Below are positions 15,349 through 23,875 of a stretch of 36,975 nucleotides of DNA, piece after piece. Numbering within the stretch: the first letter of the stretch is position 1; every line of letters begins with the position of its first letter. The DNA lies in NCBI GenBank assembly GCA_023380615.1, contig JAMCRO010000028.1:1-36975 (forward strand), given 5' to 3'. A model generated the notes under the pieces. The model ran no database searches. It was not told the DNA's origin and worked only from the letters and a program-made list of their open reading frames with translations. The position numbers were made by a program, and so were the translations under genes. This stretch comes from Candidatus Parvarchaeota archaeon. Lineage in GTDB: Archaea > Nanobdellota > Nanobdellia > Parvarchaeales > Parvarchaeaceae.

Positions 15349-16255
15349 AGGGGCATTTCTTGGCACGAGTTCAGCATTTCCTACCGTAAAGAGGAATCAC
15401 CCTTCGGTTTATCTTATGGTAAACGGGGAAAGAATGCTTTTTGACTGCGGAGAAGGTACTCAAAGACAGATACGGAAAGCAGGATTGAGCCCCTCCATAG
15501 ACTATATTTTTATAACGCACTGGCACGGAGATCACTCATTAGGGTTGGGAGGGATAATACAGAGCCTTAACATGATGAAAAGCAATAAAAAACTGCAGAT
15601 ATTCGGCCCTAGCGGTACAGAGCAGGGCATAAAAAACATAGTAATAACTTATAAGTTCTATAATCAGCTTGATATAAAAACAAAGTCAGTCAATGCACCA
15701 AAGGAAAAGATAATAGTAGAAAGAGAGGATTACAGCATTTCGGCTATAAATGTAGAGCATTCAGTTAAATGTCTTGCCTATAAAATAAAGGAGAAAGACG
15801 TGCGCAATATATCAGTAGAAAAGCTTGCTGAAAAGGGGGTAAAACCCGGCAAATTTTTGAGCAAGCTTAAGGAAGGAAAGGATGTGCTTTACAACGGTAT
15901 TAAGCTAAAATACAAAGAGCTTACGTACCTAAAGAAGGGAAAATCGCTTGCGTATGTCACTGATCTGAGGTACGACCGCAGAGTAATTCCATTTATAAAA
16001 GGAGTTGACACATTGATAATAGAAAGTACATTTGGAGAAGAATTCCAGAAATCCTATGAGTTTTTTCACCTGAACATTAAAGAAGCCATGCTGCTTGCAA
16101 AGAGTTCCGGTGCCAAGGAAGTGTACTTTGTTCATACAAGTCAAAGATATGAAAATGACGATTCGATGGCCAAGAGTGCCGCGGCCATCTACTCAAAGAT
16201 GAAATGCACCTTCAGATACCATTTTCCCGATGACTTTGATAGATTTTCACTGTAG
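15341..16255 (+). CDS. rnz: Ribonuclease Z (tRNA 3' endonuclease)
   Basis: Cleaves tRNA precursors immediately 3' of the discriminator so that CCA can be added. The 304 residues carry the metallo-beta-lactamase signature THWHGDH (His60, His62, Asp64, His65), the N-terminal GTSSAFPTVKRN typical of tRNase Z, an insertion compatible with the flexible tRNA-binding arm (about 160-195, with KPGKFLSKLKEGK), the aspartate in YVTDLRYD and the C-terminal histidine in VHTSQRY. This is the short form expected in archaea. The one tRNA in the window lacks an encoded CCA and thus needs this enzyme. Confidence 0.94.
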   Translation: MIEGAFLGTSSAFPTVKRNHPSVYLMVNGERMLFDCGEGTQRQIRKAGLSPSIDYIFITHWHGDHSLGLGGIIQSLNMMKSNKKLQIFGPSGTEQGIKNIVITYKFYNQLDIKTKSVNAPKEKIIVEREDYSISAINVEHSVKCLAYKIKEKDVRNISVEKLAEKGVKPGKFLSKLKEGKDVLYNGIKLKYKELTYLKKGKSLAYVTDLRYDRRVIPFIKGVDTLIIESTFGEEFQKSYEFFHLNIKEAMLLAKSSGAKEVYFVHTSQRYENDDSMAKSAAAIYSKMKCTFRYHFPDDFDRFSL

Positions 16256-16316
16256 GTATTATTTTGCACTTTAGAATAGAAACTTATTTAAATTTATCCC
16301 TCTTTATACAAAAGAT

Positions 16317-17345
16317 ATGAATTCGTTAACAGTAAGCGTAATAGGGCCATACAGGTCTGGAAAATCAACTCTTGTAAATAAGCTGCAGCAAAGAAAAGGC
16401 GCAGAAGAAGATGTTTCTTTCTTTTTCTTTAAATACGGCGGAAAGAACGTTACTTTGATAGATACACCAGGGGATATGGACAACCCAACGACGCTGGCTT
16501 CAGTTCTTACTATCTCAGATGCGATAATATTCTGCGTTTCTCCGGAAAACGGCGTGAATCTTCAAGTAGGTGAGCAGATAATAATGGCCAGTTCAATAGG
16601 CATAAACCTGGGCTTAATCTGTATAACAAAGGCGGATATATCCACGACAGCGGACATAGAAAAGCTGATTATACAGTTGTCTGCGATAATAAAGGGAACT
16701 TCAATGGAAAACTTTGAGATAATGGTTATTGACATAAACAATGACCAGAGCATGGCGGACATAAGGGCAAAAGTTTCAAGTTTTTCTTATGATTCAGAAA
16801 ACATACAAAAGCCGTTCAAAATACTGATAGACCATGCATTTGAATCAAAAGGCATGTCAATTGCAGTTGGAACAATGCCGACCGGAAAGATAGGCATACA
16901 TTCTGAAGGGACAATTGCCCCAGCACCGTTTACAAAGGAAATTTCAATAAACTCAATTCAAATCAATCAGGAAGACGTTCAGTCCGCAGAGGCGGGGGAT
17001 AGAGTAGGCGTTGCAATAAAAGGCGTATGGCCATGGGATCTGCCGAGAGGAGTTGAAATAAGGAAAAGCGGCAGTTTTAAGGACATAAAAGAAGGTGAGT
17101 TGACAGTTGATGTAAGTCCATTATATAAGCAGGAAATAAAGGATGACGTAAATCTTAATTTAATATCGAACTGGCAGAATTTGGTCGTTACTTTGAGCAA
17201 CGTAAAACGTGAAAATAATAAGGTGACTGCGCATTTCGTTGCGGATAAGAATTTCTGCTTTGATGAAAATGATAAGATGGTACTAATAAACAAAGATCTT
17301 CCGATAAGATTTTTGAGAGTCGTAGGTAAAACCGCAGTAATATAA
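16317..17345 (+). CDS. SelB-like translational GTPase (aSelBL type), function uncertain
   Basis: 342 residues resembling EF-Tu/SelB: a G domain, then beta-barrel domains. The P-loop GPYRSGKST (10-18) and DTPG (49-52) are intact, and the fourth motif is TKAD (104-107) rather than NKxD. Only 30 residues separate the P-loop from DTPG, so the switch I region with its usual RGITI is missing. Domain 2-like sequence follows from about 165 (GMSIAVGTMPTGKIGIHSEG), with a third beta domain to the end. This combination fits the archaeal SelB-like family described as broadly but patchily distributed in archaea. No SECIS or selenoprotein gene is seen, so a selenocysteine role is doubtful. Confidence 0.78.
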   Translation: MNSLTVSVIGPYRSGKSTLVNKLQQRKGAEEDVSFFFFKYGGKNVTLIDTPGDMDNPTTLASVLTISDAIIFCVSPENGVNLQVGEQIIMASSIGINLGLICITKADISTTADIEKLIIQLSAIIKGTSMENFEIMVIDINNDQSMADIRAKVSSFSYDSENIQKPFKILIDHAFESKGMSIAVGTMPTGKIGIHSEGTIAPAPFTKEISINSIQINQEDVQSAEAGDRVGVAIKGVWPWDLPRGVEIRKSGSFKDIKEGELTVDVSPLYKQEIKDDVNLNLISNWQNLVVTLSNVKRENNKVTAHFVADKNFCFDENDKMVLINKDLPIRFLRVVGKTAVI

Positions 17346-17346
17346 A

Positions 17347-17355
17347 TTTTTATAA
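17347..17355 (+). promoter_or_regulatory. TATA element upstream of galT
   Basis: TTTTATAAT lies immediately after the preceding gene and is centred about 27 bases before the galT ATG at 17378, the spacing of a leaderless promoter. Confidence 0.5.
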
Positions 17356-17377
17356 TCTCTTAATAACTACTTATATT

Positions 17378-18358
17378 ATGTCAGATGCAGAGCGTGGCGA
17401 TGAGATAAGAGTTGATTACAGAACAGGTATAAAAGTCATCTTCTCAAGTGTACGAAATAACAAGCCTGCGGATTTTTATAATCTTTCAGAAGACAAGTGG
17501 GAGTCTGATGTTTCCAGGTGCCCCTTTGAATACGGAAAAGAAAGTTTGAACAAGACGATAAAACTTGTAGGGGGGGATGAGCATTCCTGGAAATTGAAAG
17601 TCATAGAAAACAAGTTTCCTATGCTTTCACCCCAGTTTGATTTTGCTCCTGAAGACAGTTTTCTAACGGAAGAACCTGCTTTCGGCTACTGTGAGGTTGT
17701 ATTCGAAACTCCTTTGCACAATGTAAGGTTTTCACAATTACAGAGAGAGGATTATCTGCGCTGGCTTGATGCAATAATAGAACGGGAAGAAGCATTGTAC
17801 TCAAAAGATAGGATAAAATATGTATATACTTTTAAGAATGAAGGCCCTCGAAGCGGTGCAAGCTTATCTCATGCCCACAGCCAGATAATGGCCTTTGAGG
17901 AAATTCCCAAAACTATAAGGGAAGAGCAGGCAAAGATAAAAGAATTTTATGATAAAAATAAAGAGTGTTTGTATGAGTATGCTATTAACTATGAAAAAGA
18001 AAGGTTGTTAGCGGAAAATCAGAGTTTTATAGCTTTTGCACCATTTGGATCAAAGATGGTTTCAGAGTCGGTTATAATGCCAAAGAGACACGTAAACTAT
18101 GTCGGCCTTTTGTCAGATCAGGAGAAATCCGATTTTGTAGACATTCTTTCAAAGGTTATAAAGACCAATGATATTCTCTTTGGCAGACTTTCATACAATT
18201 TACTGTTCCATGAGCTGAAGTCGGATAGTAGCTTTCATTTTCATGTGGAGGTATATCCTCGAGTGATTACATTTGCGGCAGTAGAATTTGTAGGATTTAA
18301 TACAAATCAATTATTTCCTGAAAAATATGCTGAGATGTTTAGGTCAGCTTTAAAATAA
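17378..18358 (+). CDS. galT: Galactose-1-phosphate uridylyltransferase-like (HIT superfamily)
   Basis: Transfers UMP between UDP-glucose and galactose-1-phosphate in the Leloir pathway, or a related nucleotidyl exchange. 326 residues. The catalytic HxHxQ is SHAHSQ with His165, His167 and Gln169, preceded by the conserved NEGPRSGAS. RCPFEYG near residue 50 corresponds to the CPFCxGN zinc/uridine region but has lost the second cysteine. A C-terminal FHFHVEVYPR matches the second metal-binding HIT half. The gene converges with a sugar nucleotidyltransferase (9-base overlap), consistent with shared nucleotide-sugar metabolism. Exact sugar specificity is unknown. Confidence 0.85.
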   Translation: MSDAERGDEIRVDYRTGIKVIFSSVRNNKPADFYNLSEDKWESDVSRCPFEYGKESLNKTIKLVGGDEHSWKLKVIENKFPMLSPQFDFAPEDSFLTEEPAFGYCEVVFETPLHNVRFSQLQREDYLRWLDAIIEREEALYSKDRIKYVYTFKNEGPRSGASLSHAHSQIMAFEEIPKTIREEQAKIKEFYDKNKECLYEYAINYEKERLLAENQSFIAFAPFGSKMVSESVIMPKRHVNYVGLLSDQEKSDFVDILSKVIKTNDILFGRLSYNLLFHELKSDSSFHFHVEVYPRVITFAAVEFVGFNTNQLFPEKYAEMFRSALK

Positions 18359-19288
18359 ATCTGCATTGTAATTTTCCTGCACATATTTATATACAAGGTT
18401 TCTGAATTCTTCGCTATAAAATTTAAGTGAACTCCTAAATTTTTCTATGTTCTGTTTTTCAAGATTATTGTCTATCCAGTGTTCTATTCTACCAAAGTCT
18501 CTACATTTGTAAATTTTAGAGTCTATAAGCAAACCGTATGCTTTTTTATTTTCTTTTTTGCATTGAAGGGACATAGCATCGGTTATATTTAGTTCATTGT
18601 CCTTTCCTTTCCCAACTTCTTTTAAGTATTTAATACTGTCTTTGTTTAATATATACACTCCTCCCCACATTACATTATAATTGCCATTACTGCCTTTTGC
18701 GGTGTCTAAAATGTAATCATCTGGTTTTTCTATGGCTTCTTCCATTTCTAGGAGCATATCATCAAGTTTCTTGCCTCTTACAAACCCACCACTCTTTGCA
18801 TCATCTTTTTTAACGTTATCAGCAGAAAACATCGGTCTACCATTGAAACGACTTATTATCTCTTTTAGATAATTATTTCCATTTGTGCTTTCTATAATCA
18901 AATCCCCTAATATGACTATATAATTCTGCCCTTTTAATTGGTTCTCCGCAGAGAGTATTGCATCGGCAGTTCCTCTTGGTTTCTTTGTTGTAGGGTCTTC
19001 TGTTTGATATGCGATTTTTATATTTACATCATTTAATTCAGGGTCTTTACTTAGGTCTTTCAAGTATTGGTTTTGTAGCTTAAATGATCCGTTATTATCC
19101 TCGTCTCTTCTAGTTATAACTATAATTTCCTTTATACCTACGTCTGTCAAGTTTTTAATATGGTGATATATTATAGGTTTATCTGCGTAAGGAAGAAATG
19201 GCTTTGGAACGTAGTTGCTAAATGGGCGAAGATGACTGCCATTCCCAGCAGCTAGGATTACGGCTTTGCTGATTTTTTCATCCGCCAT
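18350..19288 (-). CDS. Sugar-1-phosphate nucleotidyltransferase
   Basis: 312 residues with the pyrophosphorylase signature ILAAGNGSHLRPFSNYVPKPFLP (about residues 11-33) and the metal-binding aspartate in ILGDLI. It joins a nucleoside triphosphate to a hexose-1-phosphate, giving UDP-, dTDP- or GDP-sugar. The usual G-x-G-T-R-L is here G-N-G-S-H-L, a small departure. The C-terminal quarter is helical without the left-handed beta-helix of acetyltransferase fusions. Placed tail to tail with galT, it may provide UDP-glucose for it; the nucleotide and sugar are not determinable by eye. Confidence 0.87.
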   Translation of the reverse strand: MADEKISKAVILAAGNGSHLRPFSNYVPKPFLPYADKPIIYHHIKNLTDVGIKEIIVITRRDEDNNGSFKLQNQYLKDLSKDPELNDVNIKIAYQTEDPTTKKPRGTADAILSAENQLKGQNYIVILGDLIIESTNGNNYLKEIISRFNGRPMFSADNVKKDDAKSGGFVRGKKLDDMLLEMEEAIEKPDDYILDTAKGSNGNYNVMWGGVYILNKDSIKYLKEVGKGKDNELNITDAMSLQCKKENKKAYGLLIDSKIYKCRDFGRIEHWIDNNLEKQNIEKFRSSLKFYSEEFRNLVYKYVQENYNADLF

Positions 19289-19350
19289 AATATAAAAGCT
19301 AGATGAAACAAACTCATATTAATACTTTCTTTTTTCAATTTTATAGTCAA

Positions 19351-20001
19351 TCAACCGAGAAGTATGTTTTCTGTTATCAAAGCAGGTAATTTATTTACAA
19401 TTTCCTCTTCAAAATCAGTTTCCTTTGTCAGAAGTTCATTTATTGTCTTTTCAGCTTCTTCCTTTGAAATCCTTTTGTCACTTAAGTCTCTGCTTATTTC
19501 TCTGTATCTTACAGAATCTATCATCGGGAAGTTTTCATAGGTTTTTATATAAGCCAGCATTTCTTTTTTGTAGTCCTTTCCTTCTTCAAGGTTTATAATC
19601 TCCATCCATAGTTTGACTTCTCTTTCAGCGGTCTCATTGCTGTCTGAAGCATGTACTAAATTGACCCCCTTCGTCGTACCGTACCTTCCTCTTATAGATA
19701 ATGGATCGGCTTTTTCACACATTGTCTTTCCCAGTAAAGTCCTTACCTTTTCAACTACATTGTCACCGCTTGCGATTACTACCGCAAGTTCAGTTGCAGA
19801 CATGAAATTTACTAGATTATCATAGAAGAACTTTCCCTTGTGTTCTGCGTAATGCCTGTCTGCAAGAAATTCTCTTTTTGGCTTTAGCACTTCAAAAAAG
19901 TTTATGTTTACTCCAAGTTCCAGTATGCTTTTCAATGCTCTTGCACCAGAGTATCTTCGAACCATTCCATCAGGTTTAAGCAATATCAACATCTCTTCCA
20001 T
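19351..20001 (-). CDS. ndk: Nucleoside diphosphate kinase with C-terminal extension
   Basis: Equilibrates NTP and NDP pools through a phosphohistidine. The N-terminal KPDGMVRR, the HYAEHKGKFFYDNLV stretch, RGRYG and the active-site NLVHASDS with His117 identify the family. At 216 residues it is about 65 longer than the usual 140-155. The tail (about 150-216) is charged and helical, with KRISKEEAEKTINELL, and is not part of the normal fold. Function of the tail is unknown. Confidence 0.92.
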   Translation of the reverse strand: MEEMLILLKPDGMVRRYSGARALKSILELGVNINFFEVLKPKREFLADRHYAEHKGKFFYDNLVNFMSATELAVVIASGDNVVEKVRTLLGKTMCEKADPLSIRGRYGTTKGVNLVHASDSNETAEREVKLWMEIINLEEGKDYKKEMLAYIKTYENFPMIDSVRYREISRDLSDKRISKEEAEKTINELLTKETDFEEEIVNKLPALITENILLG

Positions 20002-20137
20002 TTTTTAATTAGAGGGTTATTATATAAATATCTTATAGTTTTTAATAAAATGAAATGGCTTTTTGGATTTTTAAAAAATTAGTTAACTTTATTAGTGATA
20101 ACAACATATTTAATACAATTATCCAGAGGTTTGAAAT

Positions 20138-21853
20138 ATGAGGTCACCAATATGCGCTTTTTTAGGACATGTAGATGCGGGGAAGACCAGTATAATGGAC
20201 GCCATAAGGGATACAATGAATGCATACAAGGAAACAGGCGGTCTTACTCAAAACATCGGTTCAACGGAAGTGCCGACGGACAGGATAAAAGAGATAGCCA
20301 GTGATCTGCTTTCCAAATTCAACATAAACATAAAAGTTCCCAGCATAATCTTTATCGATTCCCCAGGGCATGAGGCATTCGTCACCTTAAGAAAAAGAGG
20401 TGCATCGATTGCAGACATAGCGATATTAACAGTAGACATAACAGAAGGCATACAAAATCAAACCATAGAGTCTATTGAAATCCTTAAATCCTATAAAACA
20501 CCCTTTTTAATAGCTCTTACAAAGATAGACACAATCAGGGGCTTTTATAAATTAGAGAACAGTTCCTTCATTGATTTTATAGCAAAGCAGAATCAGGACT
20601 ATGCACAGAAACTGGACGAAAAAGTATACAATATCATTTCTGATTTTCTAAATTACGGTTTTGAGGCGGAAAGGTATGACAGGATAAAGGAGTTTACAAA
20701 GCAGATAGCGGTTATACCTTTGTCATCCGTGAATGGGATTGGGATAAAGGACCTAATTGTCATGATAATAGGATTAAGTCAAAGGTATCTAGAACTTGAA
20801 AAGCAGGAATCAAACAGTGCGGCAATACTCGAGGAAAAGAATGTAAAAGGCCTAGGAAAAGTATATGATGCAATTGTTTATTCTGGAAAGATATCAGTCG
20901 GAGATTCGGTAATAGTACAAACACAGGATGGAACGGCTGAAGACAAGATAAAGGGGATAATGCGGCTTATACCTTTAGAAGAAAGCAGAGAGAATTTTGG
21001 TAAGTACGAAAGCCTTTCATCTATTGAGGCAACTGCTCCGATAAGGCTTATCCTGCGAGAACCGAATGCAATGATCGGTACCTCTATAATAGTTTTTTCT
21101 TCTGAAGAAGAAAAAAGGAAGATAATAGAAGATATAAACAAAGAAAACGTCGGACAAAACAACGATGAAAGCAAAGGTTTGGTCGTTTGTGCCGATTCGA
21201 TAGGAAGCATAGATGCGATAAAAAACATAGCAAGTTCCTTCGGAATAGAAGTTGGAAAAACAAAGATAGGCGAGCCTTCAAAGATAGATATAACGACGGC
21301 AGGGGTGAACGGCGGTGCACTGATGTGTTTCAACGTTTCAATATCTAGGCAGACGGAAGGCATAGCGGAAGAATACGGCGTAAAGATAATCAGTGCAAAT
21401 TCAATATACACTTTGTTTGACAGTTACAATGAATTTGAAAGGGAATTAAAGAACATGAACCTTGAGAAGAAGCTGGAAAGGCTGAAGCTTCCTTCCAAGT
21501 TTGTATTCATAAAGGGAAACATCTTTCGTCGTTCAAGTCCATGCGTATTTGGAGTTGAAGTGCTGGCAGGAGAAATACGGCCGAATTATCCAGTTATAAA
21601 TTCAAAAGGGGAAAGAATTGGCAGGATCATTGACATAGAATCGGATAAGATGAAGCTCAACAAGGCAGTAAAGGGAGAGAAGGTTGCGATTAGTGTAGAC
21701 GATGCAGTTTATGGCAGGAACATACTAGAGGGAGACGTTCTTTATACCGACATAAGCATGCCAGATGTAATGAAGTTTGATGATATTTCTGCAGAGCTTA
21801 CGGATGATTACAGGGAAGCACTATCAGAGACAAGAAAAATAAAGGGGATTTAA
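20138..21853 (+). CDS. infB: Translation initiation factor aIF5B (IF-2 type)
   Basis: GTPase that promotes subunit joining in archaeal initiation. 571 residues with the archaeal domain set. The G domain has GHVDAGKT (10-17), GGLTQNIGST as switch I (34-43), DSPGHEAF (75-81) and TKID (128-131). Next come the beta-barrel domain II (about 225-330), the alpha-beta-alpha domain III (about 350-440) and the C-terminal domain IV with FVFIKGNIFRRSSPCVFGVEVLAG. The start at 20138 gives the usual short leader before the P-loop. Converges on the RHH-nucleotidyltransferase gene with a 4-base overlap. Confidence 0.95.
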   Translation: MRSPICAFLGHVDAGKTSIMDAIRDTMNAYKETGGLTQNIGSTEVPTDRIKEIASDLLSKFNINIKVPSIIFIDSPGHEAFVTLRKRGASIADIAILTVDITEGIQNQTIESIEILKSYKTPFLIALTKIDTIRGFYKLENSSFIDFIAKQNQDYAQKLDEKVYNIISDFLNYGFEAERYDRIKEFTKQIAVIPLSSVNGIGIKDLIVMIIGLSQRYLELEKQESNSAAILEEKNVKGLGKVYDAIVYSGKISVGDSVIVQTQDGTAEDKIKGIMRLIPLEESRENFGKYESLSSIEATAPIRLILREPNAMIGTSIIVFSSEEEKRKIIEDINKENVGQNNDESKGLVVCADSIGSIDAIKNIASSFGIEVGKTKIGEPSKIDITTAGVNGGALMCFNVSISRQTEGIAEEYGVKIISANSIYTLFDSYNEFERELKNMNLEKKLERLKLPSKFVFIKGNIFRRSSPCVFGVEVLAGEIRPNYPVINSKGERIGRIIDIESDKMKLNKAVKGEKVAISVDDAVYGRNILEGDVLYTDISMPDVMKFDDISAELTDDYREALSETRKIKGI

Positions 21854-22671
21854 GGCCAATTCTTAATTGCCTTTTCATACAAGTCCATGCTGTCGCAAGG
21901 CAGCCATTTCCCAGCATAAATAAATCCGTCAATAATCCTTTTTTCTGCCAATTGTTCAAATATCTTTGATATGTTTGATTCACCTGTCGGTATAAAGCTA
22001 AGAAATGCCGGATTGATTACGTAGATTCCTGCATTCACAAGATGCGATATCTGTTCGGTTTTGGGTTTTTCTATAAATTTTACTATTTTGTTTCCTTCCA
22101 TCTCAACTACTCCAAACTGAGAAACGTCATCCTGAGAAACCAATGCGATCGTTGCCATTGCTTTATCTTTCTTGTGGAATTCATACATCTTGTTTAAATC
22201 AAAATCAAACAGATTATCACCGTTTAGAACGATAAAGTCATCATGGAAAATGTTCTGGTTCTTCTTTATCGCTCCGCCAGTACCCATCGGAGAAGTTTCC
22301 TCCGAATATCTTATTCTTACCCCGAATTTGCTGCCATCTCCAAAGTATTCCTTGATTTTGCTCCCTAGGTAGCCTATTGATATTATTATGTCTATGAATT
22401 CAGCTTTTTTGAGCTGCTCTATTACGTGTTCAAGTATAGGCCTTCCATTAACGGGCATCATCGGCTTTGGTATCTCATATGTAAGCGGCCTTAACCTAGT
22501 ACCAGAGCCGCCTGCCAGTATCAGGGCCATCTTGTTTTTATTTGGTTCGAAATGCTCCTTTATTAATCGTTCTATTGCTATTGATCTATTGGGCACGTTT
22601 ATTCCGTCTACGGTTTTGTCTATCTTTTCAAGTGTTTTTTCGTTTATAGTTATCGTTATTCTTTTCTTCAT
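21850..22671 (-). CDS. Ribbon-helix-helix domain fused to a sugar-1-phosphate nucleotidyltransferase
   Basis: 273 residues in two parts. Residues 1-42 form a CopG/Arc-type ribbon-helix-helix DNA-binding module (KRITITINEKTLEKIDK, then a helix with RSIAIERLIKEHF). From residue 48 comes a complete pyrophosphorylase: LILAGGSGTRLRPLTYEIPKPMMPV, VLNGDNLFDFD, GVVEMEGNKIVKFIEKPK and NAGIYVINP. The enzyme part makes a nucleotide-sugar (glucose or mannose type). The DNA-binding part could control its own operon. The start codon lies inside a perfect 21-bp palindrome at 22670-22690. It follows a glycosyltransferase gene by 18 bases on the same strand, suggesting joint expression for glycan synthesis. 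Confidence 0.9.
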   Translation of the reverse strand: MKKRITITINEKTLEKIDKTVDGINVPNRSIAIERLIKEHFEPNKNKMALILAGGSGTRLRPLTYEIPKPMMPVNGRPILEHVIEQLKKAEFIDIIISIGYLGSKIKEYFGDGSKFGVRIRYSEETSPMGTGGAIKKNQNIFHDDFIVLNGDNLFDFDLNKMYEFHKKDKAMATIALVSQDDVSQFGVVEMEGNKIVKFIEKPKTEQISHLVNAGIYVINPAFLSFIPTGESNISKIFEQLAEKRIIDGFIYAGKWLPCDSMDLYEKAIKNWP

Positions 22672-22690
22672 ATAAAGTATTACTTTATAT
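22670..22690. promoter_or_regulatory. Perfect palindrome over the start of the RHH-nucleotidyltransferase (candidate operator)
   Basis: Arms ATATAAAGTA (22670-22679) and TACTTTATAT (22681-22690) flank a single central base. The start codon of the RHH fusion protein occupies 22671-22669 on the minus strand, and the glycosyltransferase stop (22692-22690) touches the other side. Confidence 0.65.
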
Positions 22691-23838
22691 TATTTATAAG
22701 TCTTTTCCAGAATTGAAGATACAGCGTTTTCTAGGTTTTTCATGAATCTTTTTTCATCGTATCTTGTTGAGTTATTTGCCCCTTTAATCAATTTTGCATA
22801 GAGTTTTTTGTCAAGCGTTCTATTGAGCGTGTCTGCTATGCTTTTTTCATCGGCGTTTACAAGTAGGCCGTTCTCTCCATTTTTTATGAATTCTCTTGGC
22901 CCTCCTTCATTCACTGATATAACCGGCTTTCCGTATGCAAGTGATTCTAAAGGAGTAAGTCCGGTGTCCTCATTTATTGCAAGGAACAAGGTAGCATAGC
23001 ATTTTCTGTAAAAATCCGTAAGCTCTTTCTCGGATAAGTTTTCCTTTATTATTACGTTTTTGCTTTCTAGTTTTTTCAGGCTTTCAAAGTATTTCTTATC
23101 TTCTGCGAAACCACCTAAAATTAATTTAAATCCGTTTTTAGGCATGTCGGAAAGATTGAATGCCTTTATTGCAAGATCTTGTCTCTTGTATTTTATGAAC
23201 CTGCTTGGATAAAAGATTATTTTTTCCGTTTTTCCGCCCTTTTTTATTTTGGAATAGTTTACGTGCGGACCAAGATTGAATATTCTCTCTTCATTTATCA
23301 GCCCATAATTCACTAACCTTTCCTTCACCTCATTGCTGAAAACCAATGCATAATCTATTTTTTTCCATGCAGATTTTTCCATTAATCTATAGAATGAAAC
23401 TATAAACGGCAAGGTTATCTTGTTTTTCATGTTTTGTCTTCTATAATATTCATACATGGTATGGGCAACTCTCAAAGGGGTATGACACATCGCAACCGTT
23501 CTCTTATGTCTATTTCTAAATGTTATAAATTCAGCTATTCCCGCAGTTGAAATCATGAATATATCGTAATCTTCTAAATTTGGTATCTTTGTCAGCAATA
23601 GCGACTTGAAAAGACTGGTTCCCCTTCCGATGAATCCCTTTGGTTCTGCATTTCCAAGTACCTTAACGTTGTATTTTCCGAAATCATCGAATGTATTTTT
23701 TTTGTCATAAAAAAACGTGAAAACATCACTTTTGTATTTTTTGTCCTCTAAGACTTTGAGAATTGCCCTCTCAACCCCTCCTTTACTTTTTATCCAGGGT
23801 ACAAATATTGCCATTTTTATTTTGTCTTTTGATACCAT
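22690..23838 (-). CDS. Glycosyltransferase, GT4/GT-B type
   Basis: 382 residues with a two-Rossmann GT-B layout. The N-terminal half opens with IFVPWIKSKGGVERAI (the glycine-rich acceptor loop); the C-terminal half has IIFYPSRFIKYKRQDLAIKAF and the E-x7-E motif region EDTGLTPLESLAYGKPVISVNEGGP that contacts the nucleotide-sugar donor. No membrane span. Likely adds sugars to lipids or surface proteins; the many N-x-S/T sites in the secreted proteins of this window would be compatible substrates, which is inference. Starts 37 bases from, and divergent to, the pilin gene at 23876. Confidence 0.88.
   Translation of the reverse strand: MVSKDKIKMAIFVPWIKSKGGVERAILKVLEDKKYKSDVFTFFYDKKNTFDDFGKYNVKVLGNAEPKGFIGRGTSLFKSLLLTKIPNLEDYDIFMISTAGIAEFITFRNRHKRTVAMCHTPLRVAHTMYEYYRRQNMKNKITLPFIVSFYRLMEKSAWKKIDYALVFSNEVKERLVNYGLINEERIFNLGPHVNYSKIKKGGKTEKIIFYPSRFIKYKRQDLAIKAFNLSDMPKNGFKLILGGFAEDKKYFESLKKLESKNVIIKENLSEKELTDFYRKCYATLFLAINEDTGLTPLESLAYGKPVISVNEGGPREFIKNGENGLLVNADEKSIADTLNRTLDKKLYAKLIKGANNSTRYDEKRFMKNLENAVSSILEKTYK
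22691..22700 (-). promoter_or_regulatory. TATA-like element before the RHH-nucleotidyltransferase
   Basis: Reads CTTATAAATA on the minus strand, centred about 24 bases before the ATG, inside the last codons of the glycosyltransferase. With the palindrome directly downstream, repressor binding would block transcription start. Confidence 0.5.
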
Positions 23839-23875
23839 TCAATATTTAATACTTAAAAGACCAATATTAATATTT

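Noticed and set aside
16317-17345. Elongation factor 1-alpha
   Set aside because: Too short, switch I missing and domains only distantly similar; the SelB-like family fits better.
20878-21411. 177-codon open frame on the minus strand inside aIF5B
   Set aside because: Fully antisense to a well-conserved gene, hydrophobic and serine-rich as expected from the complementary strand, and without a recognisable motif.
23717-23875. 53-residue N-terminal extension of the pilin frame
   Set aside because: It overlaps the glycosyltransferase gene on the other strand and would bury the class III signal peptide, which requires a short N-terminus.
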